This document shows positions 36,408-45,387 of a stretch of 64,000 bases of DNA, in pieces. Location of the stretch: contig JANEZZ010001898.1 in assembly GCA_026122225.1 (NCBI GenBank), positions 434,001 through 498,000 of the forward strand, in the 5' to 3' direction. Source of the stretch: Heloderma charlesbogerti. Its lineage: Eukaryota; Chordata; Lepidosauria; Squamata; Helodermatidae. Position numbers and translations under genes: made by a program. The stretch's first letter is position 1, and each line of letters starts with the position of its first letter. Below the pieces are notes generated by a model. The model worked only from the letters and a program-made list of their open reading frames with translations, searched no databases and was not told the origin of the DNA.

Positions 36408-36408
36408 A
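33463..36408 (-). CDS. BovB ORF: AP endonuclease plus reverse transcriptase, uninterrupted
   Basis: The protein nicks target DNA and copies its own RNA at the nick. Residues are counted from the frame start. Endonuclease about 40-285: TWNVRS (N47), ISELKW (E75), GDWNAK (D180, N182), KIDYVL (D247), GSDHELL (D273, H274). RT about 495-740: WKRSVYIPIPKKG, NYRTIALIS, FCFIDYTKAFD (D626), GVRQGCILSP, LRYADDTTL (D728, D729). C-terminal block: YGCESWTIRKAERRRIDAFE, a WCWRRLLRVPWTARRSNQ region, then FGHLMRRENSLEK, ending VTKSRTRLND. All expected catalytic residues are present, with no stop or frameshift. The frame opens at a TTG inside the TSD because the copy is 5' truncated; the first ATG is residue 51, inside the endonuclease. 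The enzyme could be catalytically sound, but this copy lacks a normal start and promoter. Confidence 0.9.
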   Translation of the reverse strand: MQRVFPSSTRKSEAAGPNPKGHSAVDVSGGEKKIRCCKEQYCLGTWNVRSMNQGKLEVVKHEMARLNIDILGISELKWTGMGKFNSGDHHIYYCGQESLRRNGVALIVNKRVGKAVLGYNLKNDRMISVRIQGKPFNITVIQVYAPTTEAEEAEVDRFYEDLQHLLELTPKKDVLFIIGDWNAKVGSQEITGITGRHGLGVQNEAGQKLIEFCQENMLIIANTLFQQHKRRLYTWTSPDGQYRNKIDYVLCSQRWRSSIQSVKTRPGADCGSDHELLLAKFRLKLKNVGKTTKPFRYDLNHIPDEYTVEVRNRFQGLDLIDRVPEELWTEVRNIVQEAATKSVPKKKKCKKAKWLSDEALQVAHERREAKSKGERGRYTQLNAEFQRIARRDKKAFLNEQCKEIEENNRMGKTRDLFKKIGDLKGTFCAKTGMIKDKEGRDLTEADEIKKRWQEYTEELYRKDLNVPDSHDSAVTELEPDILESEVKWALGSISNNKASGDDSIPAELFKILEDDAVKVLHSICQQIWNTQQWPQDWKRSVYIPIPKKGNAKECSNYRTIALISHASKVMLKILQARLQQYANRELPEVQAGFRRGRGTRDQIANIRCIMEKAREFQKNVYFCFIDYTKAFDCVDHNKLWQILKEMGVPDHLTCLLRNLYEGQEATVRTTHGTTEWFKIGKGVRQGCILSPCLFNLYAEYIMRNAGLDESEVGIKIAGRIINNLRYADDTTLMAESEEDLKSLLLRVKEESAKAGLKLNIKKTKIMASGPITSWHIEGEEMEAVTDFTFLGSKITADSDCSHEIQRRLLLGRKAMANLDSIVRSRDITLPTKVRLIKAMVFPVVMYGCESWTIRKAERRRIDAFELWCWRRLLRVPWTARRSNQSILKEINPECSLEGQIMKLKLQYFGHLMRRENSLEKTLMLGKTEGKRRRGRQRMRWLDSITDAMNMNLSTLRERTQDRKAWRAMVHGVTKSRTRLND

Positions 36409-36852
36409 TTACACTTCTTTAAAAACACAATGCCAATAAAAACCATTATTGGTCAATTAAGGAATGCCTCCTGGAACAGTGCTGTTTTCAGGAGGCGCCG
36501 GAAACAACACAGTGTTGGAGCCTGCATGTCCTCCAGGGGTAGGGAATTCCAAAGAAAGGGGGCCACCACACTGAAGGCTCTTTTCCTGGTGGACGCCAGT
36601 GTGGAACCATCAGGAGCAAGCCCTCCAATGACCTCAGTGACTGGGCAGGTTGGCAAAGGAGAAGGCATTCTCTCAGGGATCCTGGTCCCAAGTTGTTTAG
36701 GGCTTTGTACACAAGTACTGAAACCTTGAACCGAGACCAGTAGCAAATAGGCAGCCAGTGCAGTTCCCTCAGCAAAGGAATTACATGATGGAAAGGGGCA
36801 GCTCCTGACAACAGCCGAGCTGCTGCATTCTGCACTGGCTCCCGCTTCTGGA
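36408..36852 (-). pseudogene. L2 LINE ORF2 C-terminus
   Basis: Minus-strand frame: QNAAARLLSGA, IPLLRELHWLPI, RFKVSVLVYKALNNLGPGSL, then EPSVWWPPFFGIPYPW. This is the standard L2-type C-terminus (VQNAAARL..G, LHWLP...R..FK, V.KAL.G..P.YL, WN.LP). Minor frameshifts and substitutions make it a relic. It is the 3' part of the L2 that starts at 39046, separated from the upstream RT by two palindromic hATs. Confidence 0.85.
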
Positions 36853-37600
36853 TAGGGTTGTCAGAGAATTCTGCCATGGATCTTGGGGAGGCTGAATGCC
36901 AGCGCATTTGGCCCCACAAAATCTGTGGTGGAACGGCCTGCCCCCCTGCCCCCACTGCGGATCTCCCCGGGATGAGACTTACCTGGGGCGGATCTTCTGG
37001 GTGGCGGCGGCTCCGGCGGTGGGGCGGCGGCAGCCCGTCTTCCAACGGGCTGCCACCGCCGCCATTTCCCATATAAAAAAAAGAAAGAAGACGTGATAGG
37101 CTACGTAAAGATTTATGTAGCCTATCACGGCTAGGTTAAAAAAAAATGTGATAGGCTACATAAATCTTTACGTAGCCTATCACGTCTGACTTTAAAAAAC
37201 ACACACACATGCATACGCAAATGGTGGTGGCTACGGCCACCGCCATTTGCGTTCTTTATTTTGGCCTGCCGCCATTTCCCATATAAAAAAAAGAAAGAAG
37301 ACGTGATAGGCTACGTAAAGATTTATGTAGCCTATCACGGCTAGGTTAAAAAAAAATGTGATAGGCTACATAAATCTTTACGTAGCCTATCACATCTGAC
37401 TTTAAAAAACACACACACATGCATACGCAAATGGTGGTGGCTATGGCCGCCGCCATTTGCGTTCTTTATTTTGGCCCGTCTTAGTCTACGTAAATATTTA
37501 CGTAGCACAGCCAGCCGGCCAGGATTCCGGGGGGAGGGAGGGAGCGCCTCCCCCCCATCAACATAATCCATGAAAGGTAAGTCACTTTCGTTCATCCCTA
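36853..37600 (+). mobile_element. Palindromic hAT, diverged subfamily, inside L2
   Basis: TAGGGTTGTCAGAG to TTCATCCCTA, with an exact TSD CTTCTGGA (36845-36852 and 37601-37608). The left arm is A-like: minus-strand ATG at 37065 and GTAAGT after 36983, only 83 nt apart. The right arm is B-like, with GGTAAGTCACTTTCG at its tip. The interior has a 210-bp direct duplication: the segment starting GCCGCCATTTCCCATATAAA near 37059 repeats near 37269. Each unit holds two TGATAGGCTAC hairpins and a GGTGGTGGCTA...CGCCATTTGCG block. Confidence 0.93.
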
Positions 37601-37637
37601 CTTCTGGAGCAGCTGTAAGGGCAGCTCCACATAGAAC
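37601..37637 (-). pseudogene. L2 LINE sliver between two hAT insertions
   Basis: This 37-bp piece of L2 ORF2 contains the right TSD of the 36853 element and the left TSD of the 37638 element. Its continuity with both flanking L2 segments shows two independent hAT insertions about 37 bp apart. Confidence 0.8.
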
Positions 37638-38594
37638 TAGGGATGCATGAAAGTCCCTTACCTGTCCTCGAGGCTTTTCGCGGTGGGGGGGAGGCGCTTC
37701 GCTGCTCCCCCCGCGAAGTTCAGGCTGGGGGGGGAGGCTTCCTGCCTTGCACGGCCGAAATTCAGGCCAGGGGGGAGGCTTCCCGCCTCGCCCGGCCGAA
37801 ATTCAGGCCGGGGAGGAGGTGCCTCGCTTCGCCCGGCCGCGAACTAAAAAGTTAAAAAAAAAAAAGGCCCCATGATAGGCTACGTGACAATTAACGTAGC
37901 CTGTCACGGCTAGATCTGCAAAGTCAGCCATGATAGGCTACGTACATCGTCACGTAGCCTATCACGGGTGACTTAAAAAAAAAAAAAAGCGCGTACGCAA
38001 ATGGCGGCCCCCATAGGGAGCCGCCATTCGCGTTCCTTATTTGGTCGCTGTAGTCTACGTAAATCTTTACGTAGACTACGGCGAAAATAAGGGCAACGCA
38101 AATAGTGTTGCCCTTATTTTCGCCGTAGTCTACGTAAAGATTTACGTAGACTACAGCGACCAAATAAGGAACGGGAATGGCGGCTCCCTATGGGGGCCGC
38201 CATTATCCGTACGCGCTTTTTTTTTTTTTTTTAAGTCACCCGTGATAGGCTACGTGACGATTTATGTAGCCTATCATGGCTGACTTTGCAAATCTAGCCG
38301 TGATAGGCTACGTTAATCCTGATGTAGCCTCTCACACGTGCATTTTTTTTCTTTTATTGGAATGGCGGCGGCGGCAGCCGGTCAAAAGACCGGCTGCCGC
38401 TCCCACCCCGGACGAAGACCTGCTGAACCGCCGGCTGGACCCGCCGCTGGGAGGGACAAAGGTAAGTCCCGTCCTGGTGGGGGTGCGGGGTGCGGGGGGG
38501 TGCGGAGAATTTCTCCCGAAAACTTGTTTGGGGGGCCGAACACGTTGGCGCTCGGCCCCCCGAAGTTTCGGGGAGAAATTCTCCGCCAACCCTA
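37638..38594 (-). mobile_element. Palindromic hAT, arm B left / arm A right, inside L2
   Basis: TAGGGATGCATG to CGCCAACCCTA, 957 bp, with an exact TSD CATAGAAC (37630-37637 and 38595-38602). The orientation is opposite to the copies at 898, 10144 and 20836. Arm A on the plus strand: ATG at 38362 and donor after 38461. The interval is 100 nt, 7 shorter than the usual 107 because the segment before the donor is shortened. The central palindrome (about 37865-38335) is centred near 38102 on GCAACGCAAATAGTGTTGC. Confidence 0.95.
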
Positions 38595-39046
38595 CATAGA
38601 ACGCATTGCAATAATCCAGTCTTGAGGTTACTAGAACCTTTACCAGTGTGGCCAAGCTATCCCTGTCCAGGAGAGGTTGTAGTTGGCAAACCAGCCTAAA
38701 CTGGTAAAAGGCACTCCAAGCTGTCATGGCCACTTGGGCTTCCAGTGACAGTGATGGATCTAGGAGTACCTCCAAACTATGGACCTGATCTTTCAGAGGG
38801 AGTGCAGCCCCATCCAGATCAGGCAATGAGCCTATCTCCTGGACTTGGAAACCACTCACCCACAAGGCTTCCATCTTGCCAGGATTCAGTTTCAGTTTAT
38901 TGGCCCTCATCCAGCCCATTACTAAGTTCAGGCACTGGTCCAGTACTTGCACAGCCTCTCCTGATTCAGATGTCACAGGGAGATAGAGCTGTGCGTCATC
39001 AGCATACCAAGTAGGAATTAGAAAGTTCAGAGCTTGAGCCATACAT
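38595..39046 (-). pseudogene. L2 LINE reverse transcriptase region, 5' truncated
   Basis: The minus-strand frame from 39042 reads LIPTWYADDAQLYLPV (RT catalytic YADD), then WMRANKLKLNPGKMEALW, then SLEVLLDPSLSLEAQVAM, then LVTSRLDYCNAFYVGL. All are typical of L2-type ORF2. It then reads into the hAT at 38594. The upstream RT and endonuclease are missing, so the copy was 5' truncated at insertion. Confidence 0.88.
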
Positions 39047-40240
39047 ATTTAAGAAAATTATTTTTTCCATCATCTGCTGAGATTTTGGTGATCAGGTAAC
39101 CATGCCCTATTTCCTATCACTTCTGAACATCAAGTCATATATGACGAAGGTATATAGAAAGGTATGTTTGTACCTCTTCCACAGGCACCTCCCTTACCCT
39201 GAGGTCCTCAGGACTACAAGACCCTATTAACAGCCTTGTTATTAGTCTTGACCTTTCAGGGCAAAGCAAGTTGTAACTGTAAATAAACATTCAATGTAGA
39301 GTTATGGTGACAATTCTCCTGTTACTTATTTCAATTATGGCTTCACTATTCCAATTATTGCACAGCACATGCACCTGAGAGTAAACTAGATTGAACACAT
39401 TTCTGAGTAAAGATGAATACACAGTATTGGAATGCATGTACCTTGAATTCAGCAGGACCTGATTCTGAGAAGTTATTATTTATATGTATTTGGGCAGAAT
39501 CCAGTGGTGATGACCTGCAAGTAGCCAGCTTTACCTAACCTGTTCCACAAGCAGCACCCACCAATTGCAGAACATAGAATGAGTGCTTCTTGGAGCAATG
39601 TTTCTGCAACGGAGCAGGTTGGTGGAGCTCGTGTAAGGGTGGGTGCCACTTGTACAGTGATCAGCAGGGCTGGCGATGTGCAGAACCAAAGCAGTGGTGG
39701 GCCCCACATCGAGATGGGTAGCAGTAGATGCTGCCCATAAATTTATTCAGGCAACTTAACACCCTGCTTTTTAGCCATCTAAGCTCTCAGAGCAGCTCAC
39801 AAAGTTAAAAAGTACAATACAGAATATAGTAACAAAAATACGCAGATCAAAAATCTGACTAACATCCTTAAGGTCCATGTCCCACAGCTCCTTTGTGTGA
39901 CTTCCCAAGCTGATCAAGAATTAACTGTTATAGGCAATCATTTCTCAGTTTTTCCAGTTTGACATCTGTTTTCATTCATATTTATAAACATGACTGCTGG
40001 GACAGTTTTGGTCAATGGGCCTCAAATTGGGGAAGAATAACAGGTTCTATATAATGCACACAGTGACTGAAAATGGCTGGTATGATATGGGTACCTTTCT
40101 TTGGATGACAGATATTAGCAGTGTTAGTAGAGGAAGAAACCATTTTGATCATGAAAAGAGCAATACGAGAAAGGATTAAGCCATGTTACACAAGCACCGT
40201 GTCTTTCATCCAGTTTGATGCCTCTGTAGCTGCTTTTAAG
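39047..40240. other. Mostly unassigned; possible LINE 3' UTR near 39740-39830
   Basis: 39740-39830 (TTTATTCAGGCAAC...GAGCAGCTCACAAAG) looks like a minus-strand LINE 3' UTR, low certainty. The remainder is unrecognised. Confidence 0.35.
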
Positions 40241-40314
40241 TAGGGCTATACACAGGCCACCCACTTTGCTTTGGATGCCACTTTGGACCCCCTGAATAAG
40301 CCCTGCTTTGACTC

Positions 40315-40521
40315 GTTGTTGTTGTTCAGTTGTTCAGTCATGTCCGACTCTTCGTGACCCCATGGACCATAGCACGCCAGGCCTTCCTGTCCTGCGCTCT
40401 CTCCCCGAGCGTCCTCAAGTCCATATTCATTGCATCGGTGATGCTATCTAGCCATCTCATCCTCTGCCGTCCCCTTCTCCATTTGCCCTGAGTCTTTCCC
40501 AGCATCAGGGTATTTTCCAGA
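40315..40521 (-). mobile_element. BovB LINE 3' end, minus strand
   Basis: The plus strand starts with GTTGTTGTTGTTCAG and matches the 3' end of the BovB copy at 33446, through the MRWLDSITDAMNMDL and AWRAMVHGVTKSRT codons. It breaks at TATTTTCCAGA, where a palindromic hAT starts. The matching BovB 5' part is at 43148-43482; the ORF between them is missing. Confidence 0.85.
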
Positions 40522-40863
40522 TAGGGATGTACGAAAGTTCCGCCACGGATCTCGGGGAGGCTGAATGCCAGTGCATTCGGCCCCCCGAAATTGGTGGCGG
40601 AACGGCCCCCCGGCTCCCCGCCCCCCACAACCCAGGAACGGGACTTACCTTAGGTGGATCTCCCTGGCGGCGGTGGCGGCGGCTCCAGCGGCAGTTTGGC
40701 GGCGGTGGATGCGGTGGCCGGTCTCCCGACCGGCTGCTGCCGCTGCCATTTCCTGGTTAAAAAAAAAAAAAAAGTGATAGGCTATGTAAAGATTTACGTA
40801 GCCTATCACGGCTAGTTTTTTAAAAAACACTGTGATAGTCTACGTAAATGTTTACGTAGCCCA
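40522..40863 (+). mobile_element. Left arm of a diverged palindromic hAT (A-like)
   Basis: It starts TAGGGATGTACGAAAGTTCC. Minus-strand ATG at 40749 and donor after 40649 (101 nt). It ends in a TACGTAAATGTTTACGTAGCC hairpin where another family member begins. It probably pairs with the right arm ending at 43147; flanks TTTCCAGA (40514-40521) and TTTACAGC (43148-43155) agree at 6 of 8. Confidence 0.65.
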
Positions 40864-41206
40864 TAGGGATGGCGGAGAATTTCTCCACGAATCTCGGGGA
40901 GGTGGAATGCCAACGCATTCGGCCCCCCGAAATTGTTGGTGAAATTCTCCGCCCCCCGCCCCCCCAGGATGGGACTTACCTCCCTTGAATGTGCCTCTCA
41001 GCGGCGGGTCCCAGCGGGAGTTAGCGGCGGTTCGTCGGGGCGGGGGCAGCGGCCGGTCTTCCGACCGGCTGCCGCCACCGCCATTACAAAATAAAGTAAA
41101 AAAAACCCCAAACACCCGTGATAGGCTACATAACGATTTATGTAGTCTATCACAGCTAGAATTCCAAAGTCAGCCATGATAGGCTATGTAAATCGTTACG
41201 TAGCCT
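40864..41206 (+). mobile_element. Palindromic hAT half-element (arm A only)
   Basis: It starts TAGGGATGGCGGAG. Minus-strand ATG at 41084, donor after 40980 (105 nt). It contains two TGATAGGCTAC-type hairpins, then stops at GTTACGTAGCCT. No right half or TSD is found. Confidence 0.7.
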
Positions 41207-41716
41207 TAGGGTTGGCGGAGAATTTCTCCCCGAAACTTTGAGGGGCCGAGCGCCAACGTGTTCGGCCCCCCGAACAAGTTTTGGGGAGAAATTCTCTGCA
41301 ACCCCCTGCCCCCCGCAGCCCCCCCCAGGACGGGACTTACCTTTCCCAAATGTCCCTCCTGGCGGCAGGTCCCGGCGGCGGTTCGTCGGGTCTTCGTCAG
41401 GGGCGGGGGTGGCAGCCGATCTTTCGACCGGCTGCCGCCGCAGCCATTCCAATAAAACTAAAAAAAAAAAACCGCCCCCGTGATAGGCTACGTGACGATT
41501 AACGTAGCCTATCACGGCTAGATTTGCAAAGTCAGCCGTGATAGGCTACATAAATCATCACGTAGCCTATCACTGGTGACTTTAAAAAAAAAAAAGCGCG
41601 TACGGCTAATGGCGGCCCCCATAGGGAGCCGCCATTCCCGTTCCTTATTTGGTTGCTGTAGTCTACCTAAAGATTACGTAGACTACGGCAAAAATAAGGG
41701 CAACGCTATTTACGCT
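41207..41716 (+). mobile_element. Palindromic hAT half-element (arm A plus half centre)
   Basis: It starts TAGGGTTGGCGGAG. ATG at 41447 (minus), donor after 41341: 107 nt, as in the main subfamily, though a TGA interrupts the frame. The element runs to the palindrome centre (GGGCAACGCTATTTACGC) and stops. BovB-derived sequence follows, so the right half was lost. Confidence 0.75.
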
Positions 41717-42694
41717 AATAACTTTTAGCCTTGTGATACATTCCATGGGTTTTTCTTAGGGATGGCAGAGAATTTCTCCCCGAAACTTTGGGGGGCCGAG
41801 CGCCAACATGTTCGGCCCCCCGAACAAGTTTCGGGGAGAAATCCTCCGCACCCCCCCGCACCCCGCAGCCCCCCGGGACGGGACTTACCTTCCCTGAATG
41901 TCCCTCCCGGCGGTGGGTCCGGCTGGCGGTTCGTCGGGTGTTCGAGCTGGGCGGGAGCGGCAGCCGGTCTTTCGACCGGCTGCCGCCCCCGCCATTGCAA
42001 TAAAAGAAAAAAAAAAAAGTCCCCTGATAGGCTACGTGACGATTCACGTAACCTATCACGGCTAGATTTGCAAAGTCAGCCGTGATAGGCTACGTCAATC
42101 GTCACGTAGCCTATCACGGGTGACTTAAAAAAAAAAAAAAGTGTGTACGGATAATGGCGGCCCCCATAGGGAGCCGCCTTTCCCGTTCCTTATTTGGTCG
42201 CTGTAGTCTAAGTAAATGTTTACGTAGACTACGGCGAAAATAAGGGCAATGCTACGGCGAAAATAAGGGCAACTTTGCAGATCTAGCCGTGATAGGCTAC
42301 GTGAATCGTCACGTAGCCTATCAGGGGCCGTTTTTTTGTTTTTTTTACTTTTGTGTTCGCGGCCGGGCGAGGCGGGAAGCCTCCTCCCCGGCCTGAATTT
42401 CGGCCGGGCGAGGCGGGAAGCCTCCCCCCCCCGGCCTGAACTTCGCGGGGGGAGCAGCGAAGAGCTCCCCCCCACCGCGAACAAGCTGCGAGAAAAGGTA
42501 AGTGACTTTCATCCACCCCTAGTTTTTCTTGGCAAGAATACTGGAGTGGGTTGCCATTTCCTTCTCCAGTGGGCCACGTTTTGTCAGAACACTCCACCAT
42601 GACCTATCCGTCTTGGGTGGCCCTGCACGGCATAGCTTATGGCTTCACTGAGTTACAGAAGCCCCTTCGCCACAACAAGGCAGTGATCCATGAA
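41717..42694 (-). mobile_element. BovB 5'-region fragment, split by a palindromic hAT
   Basis: Parts 41717-41756 and 42522-42694. The plus strand reads CCTTGTGATACATTCCATGG, then TTCTTGGCAAGAATACTGG and on to GGCAGTGATCCATGAAG, antisense to the BovB 5' region at 43290-43482. The breakpoint next to CCATGGAA matches the twin-primed copy ending at 47470. Confidence 0.75.
41757..42521 (+). mobile_element. Palindromic hAT, arm A left / arm B right, centre deleted
   Basis: 765 bp with an exact TSD GTTTTTCT (41749-41756 and 42522-42529), inserted in BovB 5' sequence. ATG at 41995 (minus), donor after 41889: 107 nt. The right half of the central palindrome is largely deleted: at about 42235-42275 the ACGGCGAAAATAAGGGCAA block is repeated directly instead of inverted, then the hairpin nearest arm B follows. 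Confidence 0.95.
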
Positions 42695-42699
42695 GGGGT

Positions 42700-43147
42700 T
42701 TGCCGTCATAGTCTACGTAAATATTTACGTAGATTAAGATGGTAAAAAGAAGGAACGCAAATGGCGGCGGCCGTAGCCTCCGCCACTTGTGTATGCGGTG
42801 TGTTTTTTTTTTAAAACCCACCCAACCATGATAGGCTACGTAAAGATTTACGTAGCCTATCATGTCTTTTTAAAAAAAAACCTAACCATGATAGGCTATG
42901 TAAATCTTTATGTAGCCTATCACATCTTTTTTTTTTTTTTTTTCTTTTTACACAAGCCTGGAAATGGCGGCGGTGGCAGCCGGTCGGAAGACCAGCTGCC
43001 GCCGCCACTGGAGCCACCGCCAGAGCCGCTGCCGCCCGGAAGATCTGCCCCAGGTGAGTCTCGTCCCGGGGGGGATCCGCAGGGGGGACGGGGGGGCAGG
43101 CCATTCTGCCTCACTGAGATCCATCTCGGAATTCTCTGACATCCCTA
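42700..43147 (+). mobile_element. Right arm of a diverged palindromic hAT (A-like)
   Basis: It runs from a GTCTACGTAAATATTTACGTAGA hairpin through two TGATAGGCTA hairpins to an A-like arm ending GAATTCTCTGACATCCCTA. Plus-strand ATG at 42964 and GTGAGT after 43053 (90 nt). Likely partner of the left arm at 40522, giving an A-A element. Confidence 0.65.
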
Positions 43148-43482
43148 TTTACAGCATCAGATTTTCTTTTCACCACCAGACACAGGTGAGTGTCCTTTCA
43201 GCTTTGGCCCAGCTGCTTCACTCTTTCTGGTGCTACTTGGAAATTCCCTCTGCTCTTCCCCAGTAGTATATTGGACACCTTCCGACCTGAGGGTTCCATG
43301 GGGTTTTCTTGGCAAGAATAGTGGAGTGGGTTGCCATTTCCTACTCCAGTGGACCACATTTTGTCAGAATTCTCCGCCATGACCTGTCCGTCTTGGGTGG
43401 CCCTGCATGGCATAGCTTATGGCTTCACTAAGTTACGCAAGCCCCTTTGCCACAACAAGGCAGTGATCCATGAAATTTCGAC
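43148..43482 (-). mobile_element. BovB LINE 5' region, minus strand
   Basis: Frames read GNGNPLHYSCQENPME and STRKSEAAGPKLKGHS, the N-terminal side of BovB just upstream of the endonuclease. The last part matches the 33446 copy (STRKSEAAGP). It ends at GGCAGTGATCCATGAA, then the older hAT resumes. It shows the BovB 5' sequence that the 33446 copy lacks. Confidence 0.85.
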
Positions 43483-44472
43483 CCCACCCACTTTGACTGG
43501 GATCCGAATCCGAAGCGAAATTCAGATATCCAGATCACTTGGTTTGGGCATTTTCCCATTGACTTGCATGGGAAAACACAAATGGCCATCACGTTTTCAG
43601 TTTTCATGATAAATACATGAAACCCAGGGTCCTCTCTGCCCCCATGGATGGGATCCCACCTGCCAAATTTCAGACAATTGGCCCAGTACTTTTTTTGCTA
43701 GGTGCAGCTGAAAATTGATTTTTTTCGACAAAAACTCTCAAAGAGCTATTCCTCTCAGCTCTGTGCTGCCTCGGCTTCCTCCTGCCTGCTTGGCTGTCAA
43801 GGACCACTAGCCATCTCCTGCTCATGAGGAGGAGATGGCTAGTGGCTGAAGCTTGCACTGTACCTCCTCCTCCTCCTTCCTGGGTGATTCACAACGCTTT
43901 TTGCGTATACGTCTATGTGCACAGAGACTTCCAGTTGCCATTTTTAAAAAACAAAAACATGGTGATGGCAGCAGAGGTGGAGGGACTGGTGAGTGTATAG
44001 GGGCTGGGAGGGCATCCAGAGAACCCAGATGGGGGTGGGTTCTCACATTCCCGAGTAACACCACCAGAATTATCTCTATCCCCAAAATGCAGCTGTTTTT
44101 CTCCAGTTATTCAGTCTCCCCCCCTCCTGCACCACTGTCCCTGATTGGAGATTGCTGGGTTATGTTCAGCCCTGATTTGGCAACTAGAGTTTCCATTCAA
44201 AGCTCCCTCCCTCCCTCCTGCTCCTCCTCTATCTCCCCCTCCCCCCTCCTCCTCAACCCCTTGCTGAACTTTTTCAAGTTGATTCATTTGGTGCCAGGCT
44301 GTCTGGGCTGATCAGAATGAATCACTGAGTTGGACAAGGCATTTCGTATGCAAGCCACTTCGTTTCGGGGCACCTGTTCTGTTCTGCTCCACCTTGTATA
44401 ACATGGAGGCACCTCCAAAGCAACCCACTGACTCATTATTTGGGCTTCGGACCAAAGTGGTGCACAGCCCTA
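43483..44472. mobile_element. Right body of the older hAT
   Basis: Non-coding, ending CTTCGGACCAAAGTGGTGCACAGCCCTA-like (tip at 44472). It contains a GAGATGGCTAGTGG / CCACTAGCCATCTC hairpin at about 43803-43847. Confidence 0.75.
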
Positions 44473-44480
44473 CTTTTAAG

Positions 44481-45379
44481 CTTTGAAGAAGACAATGGAT
44501 GATCAAATCCCCACATCTAGTTTGGCCCTAAAAGTAATCTTCCTGAATCTCAATCAAACCAATAGGTTACCCTGCACCAGGAGTGGTGAACTCCAGGCCT
44601 GGGGGCCAAATCTGTCTATCCTGAGGGCCAAATCCAGCCCTCCTGGGTTCCCCAGATGGCCAAGCCCCTTTCCCCTGGTCCCAGGCCTTTCCCCCAACTA
44701 GCAATCATTTGTTGTGATTGTGTCTTTTTTCTTGTGTCTTGTTTTCCCCATTGTAAAAGGTTAAAATGCCTCTCCTAAGGCTAAGTTACAGGCAGTAAGT
44801 GCTTTAAGCTATAATGTGCTTGTATGTTTGACCCCAACCCTTTTGCCTTCAATCCTGCCCTCTGGCCTTTGGTGCCACTTACCAGTGCAATGCGTGAAAG
44901 CATCTCCAAAATGGAATTTGGCCCTCATCCTGAAAGAGGTTTCCCACAAATACCCTGCAACTTGTTTCAAAATACCTGGTTTTTGAGATCTGTTCCCCAA
45001 GAATTCCAGCATGTTAGAAATACCCTGATTCATGTACTTATTCATGTATTTATTCATATTCTCTATGCTGCACTATTTGACTTCTTCAACTGATTTCCCT
45101 CAAAACCAATCAAAACATGTCTTTTCCTACACTGATGTTCTGATTAGTAAAATAAAATGGGACATGCAGTTTGAGTGTGTTTCTTAAACTGATGTGGCAT
45201 GGAGTCAAAGATGGATGATAATTAAAGACAGGAGGAATCACCTCAGTCATGTATGATTAACAGCTCTGTTCCCAGAAGAACCAGTATCACTGCCTCATGT
45301 TTCCAATACCTTATAATGGTTGGGTGATTCTAGCCCTATTCAGGCTCATGTGAGGGCTTACAGCAGGGAGGGGATGGGT
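44481..45379. other. Unassigned, possible degraded hAT end near 44578
   Basis: CAGGAGTGGTGAACTCCAGG at 44578 resembles a hAT tip, but no convincing partner end or TSD was found. Confidence 0.3.
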
Positions 45380-45387
45380 GTGTGTAC

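Larger units (their letters stand above)
40241..44472. mobile_element. Older hAT element carrying nested insertions
   Basis: It begins TAGGGCTATACACAGGCC and ends GGTGCACAGCCCTA, with an exact 8-bp TSD CTTTTAAG (40233-40240 and 44473-44480). Its own sequence is only 40241-40314 and about 43483-44472 (roughly 1.07 kb). A BovB derivative plus palindromic hATs fill the middle. No transposase motif is seen in its remaining interior, so it is non-autonomous. Confidence 0.9.

Noticed and set aside
44578..44965. A further hAT element
   Set aside because: One plausible tip, but no convincing inverted partner or 8-bp TSD.
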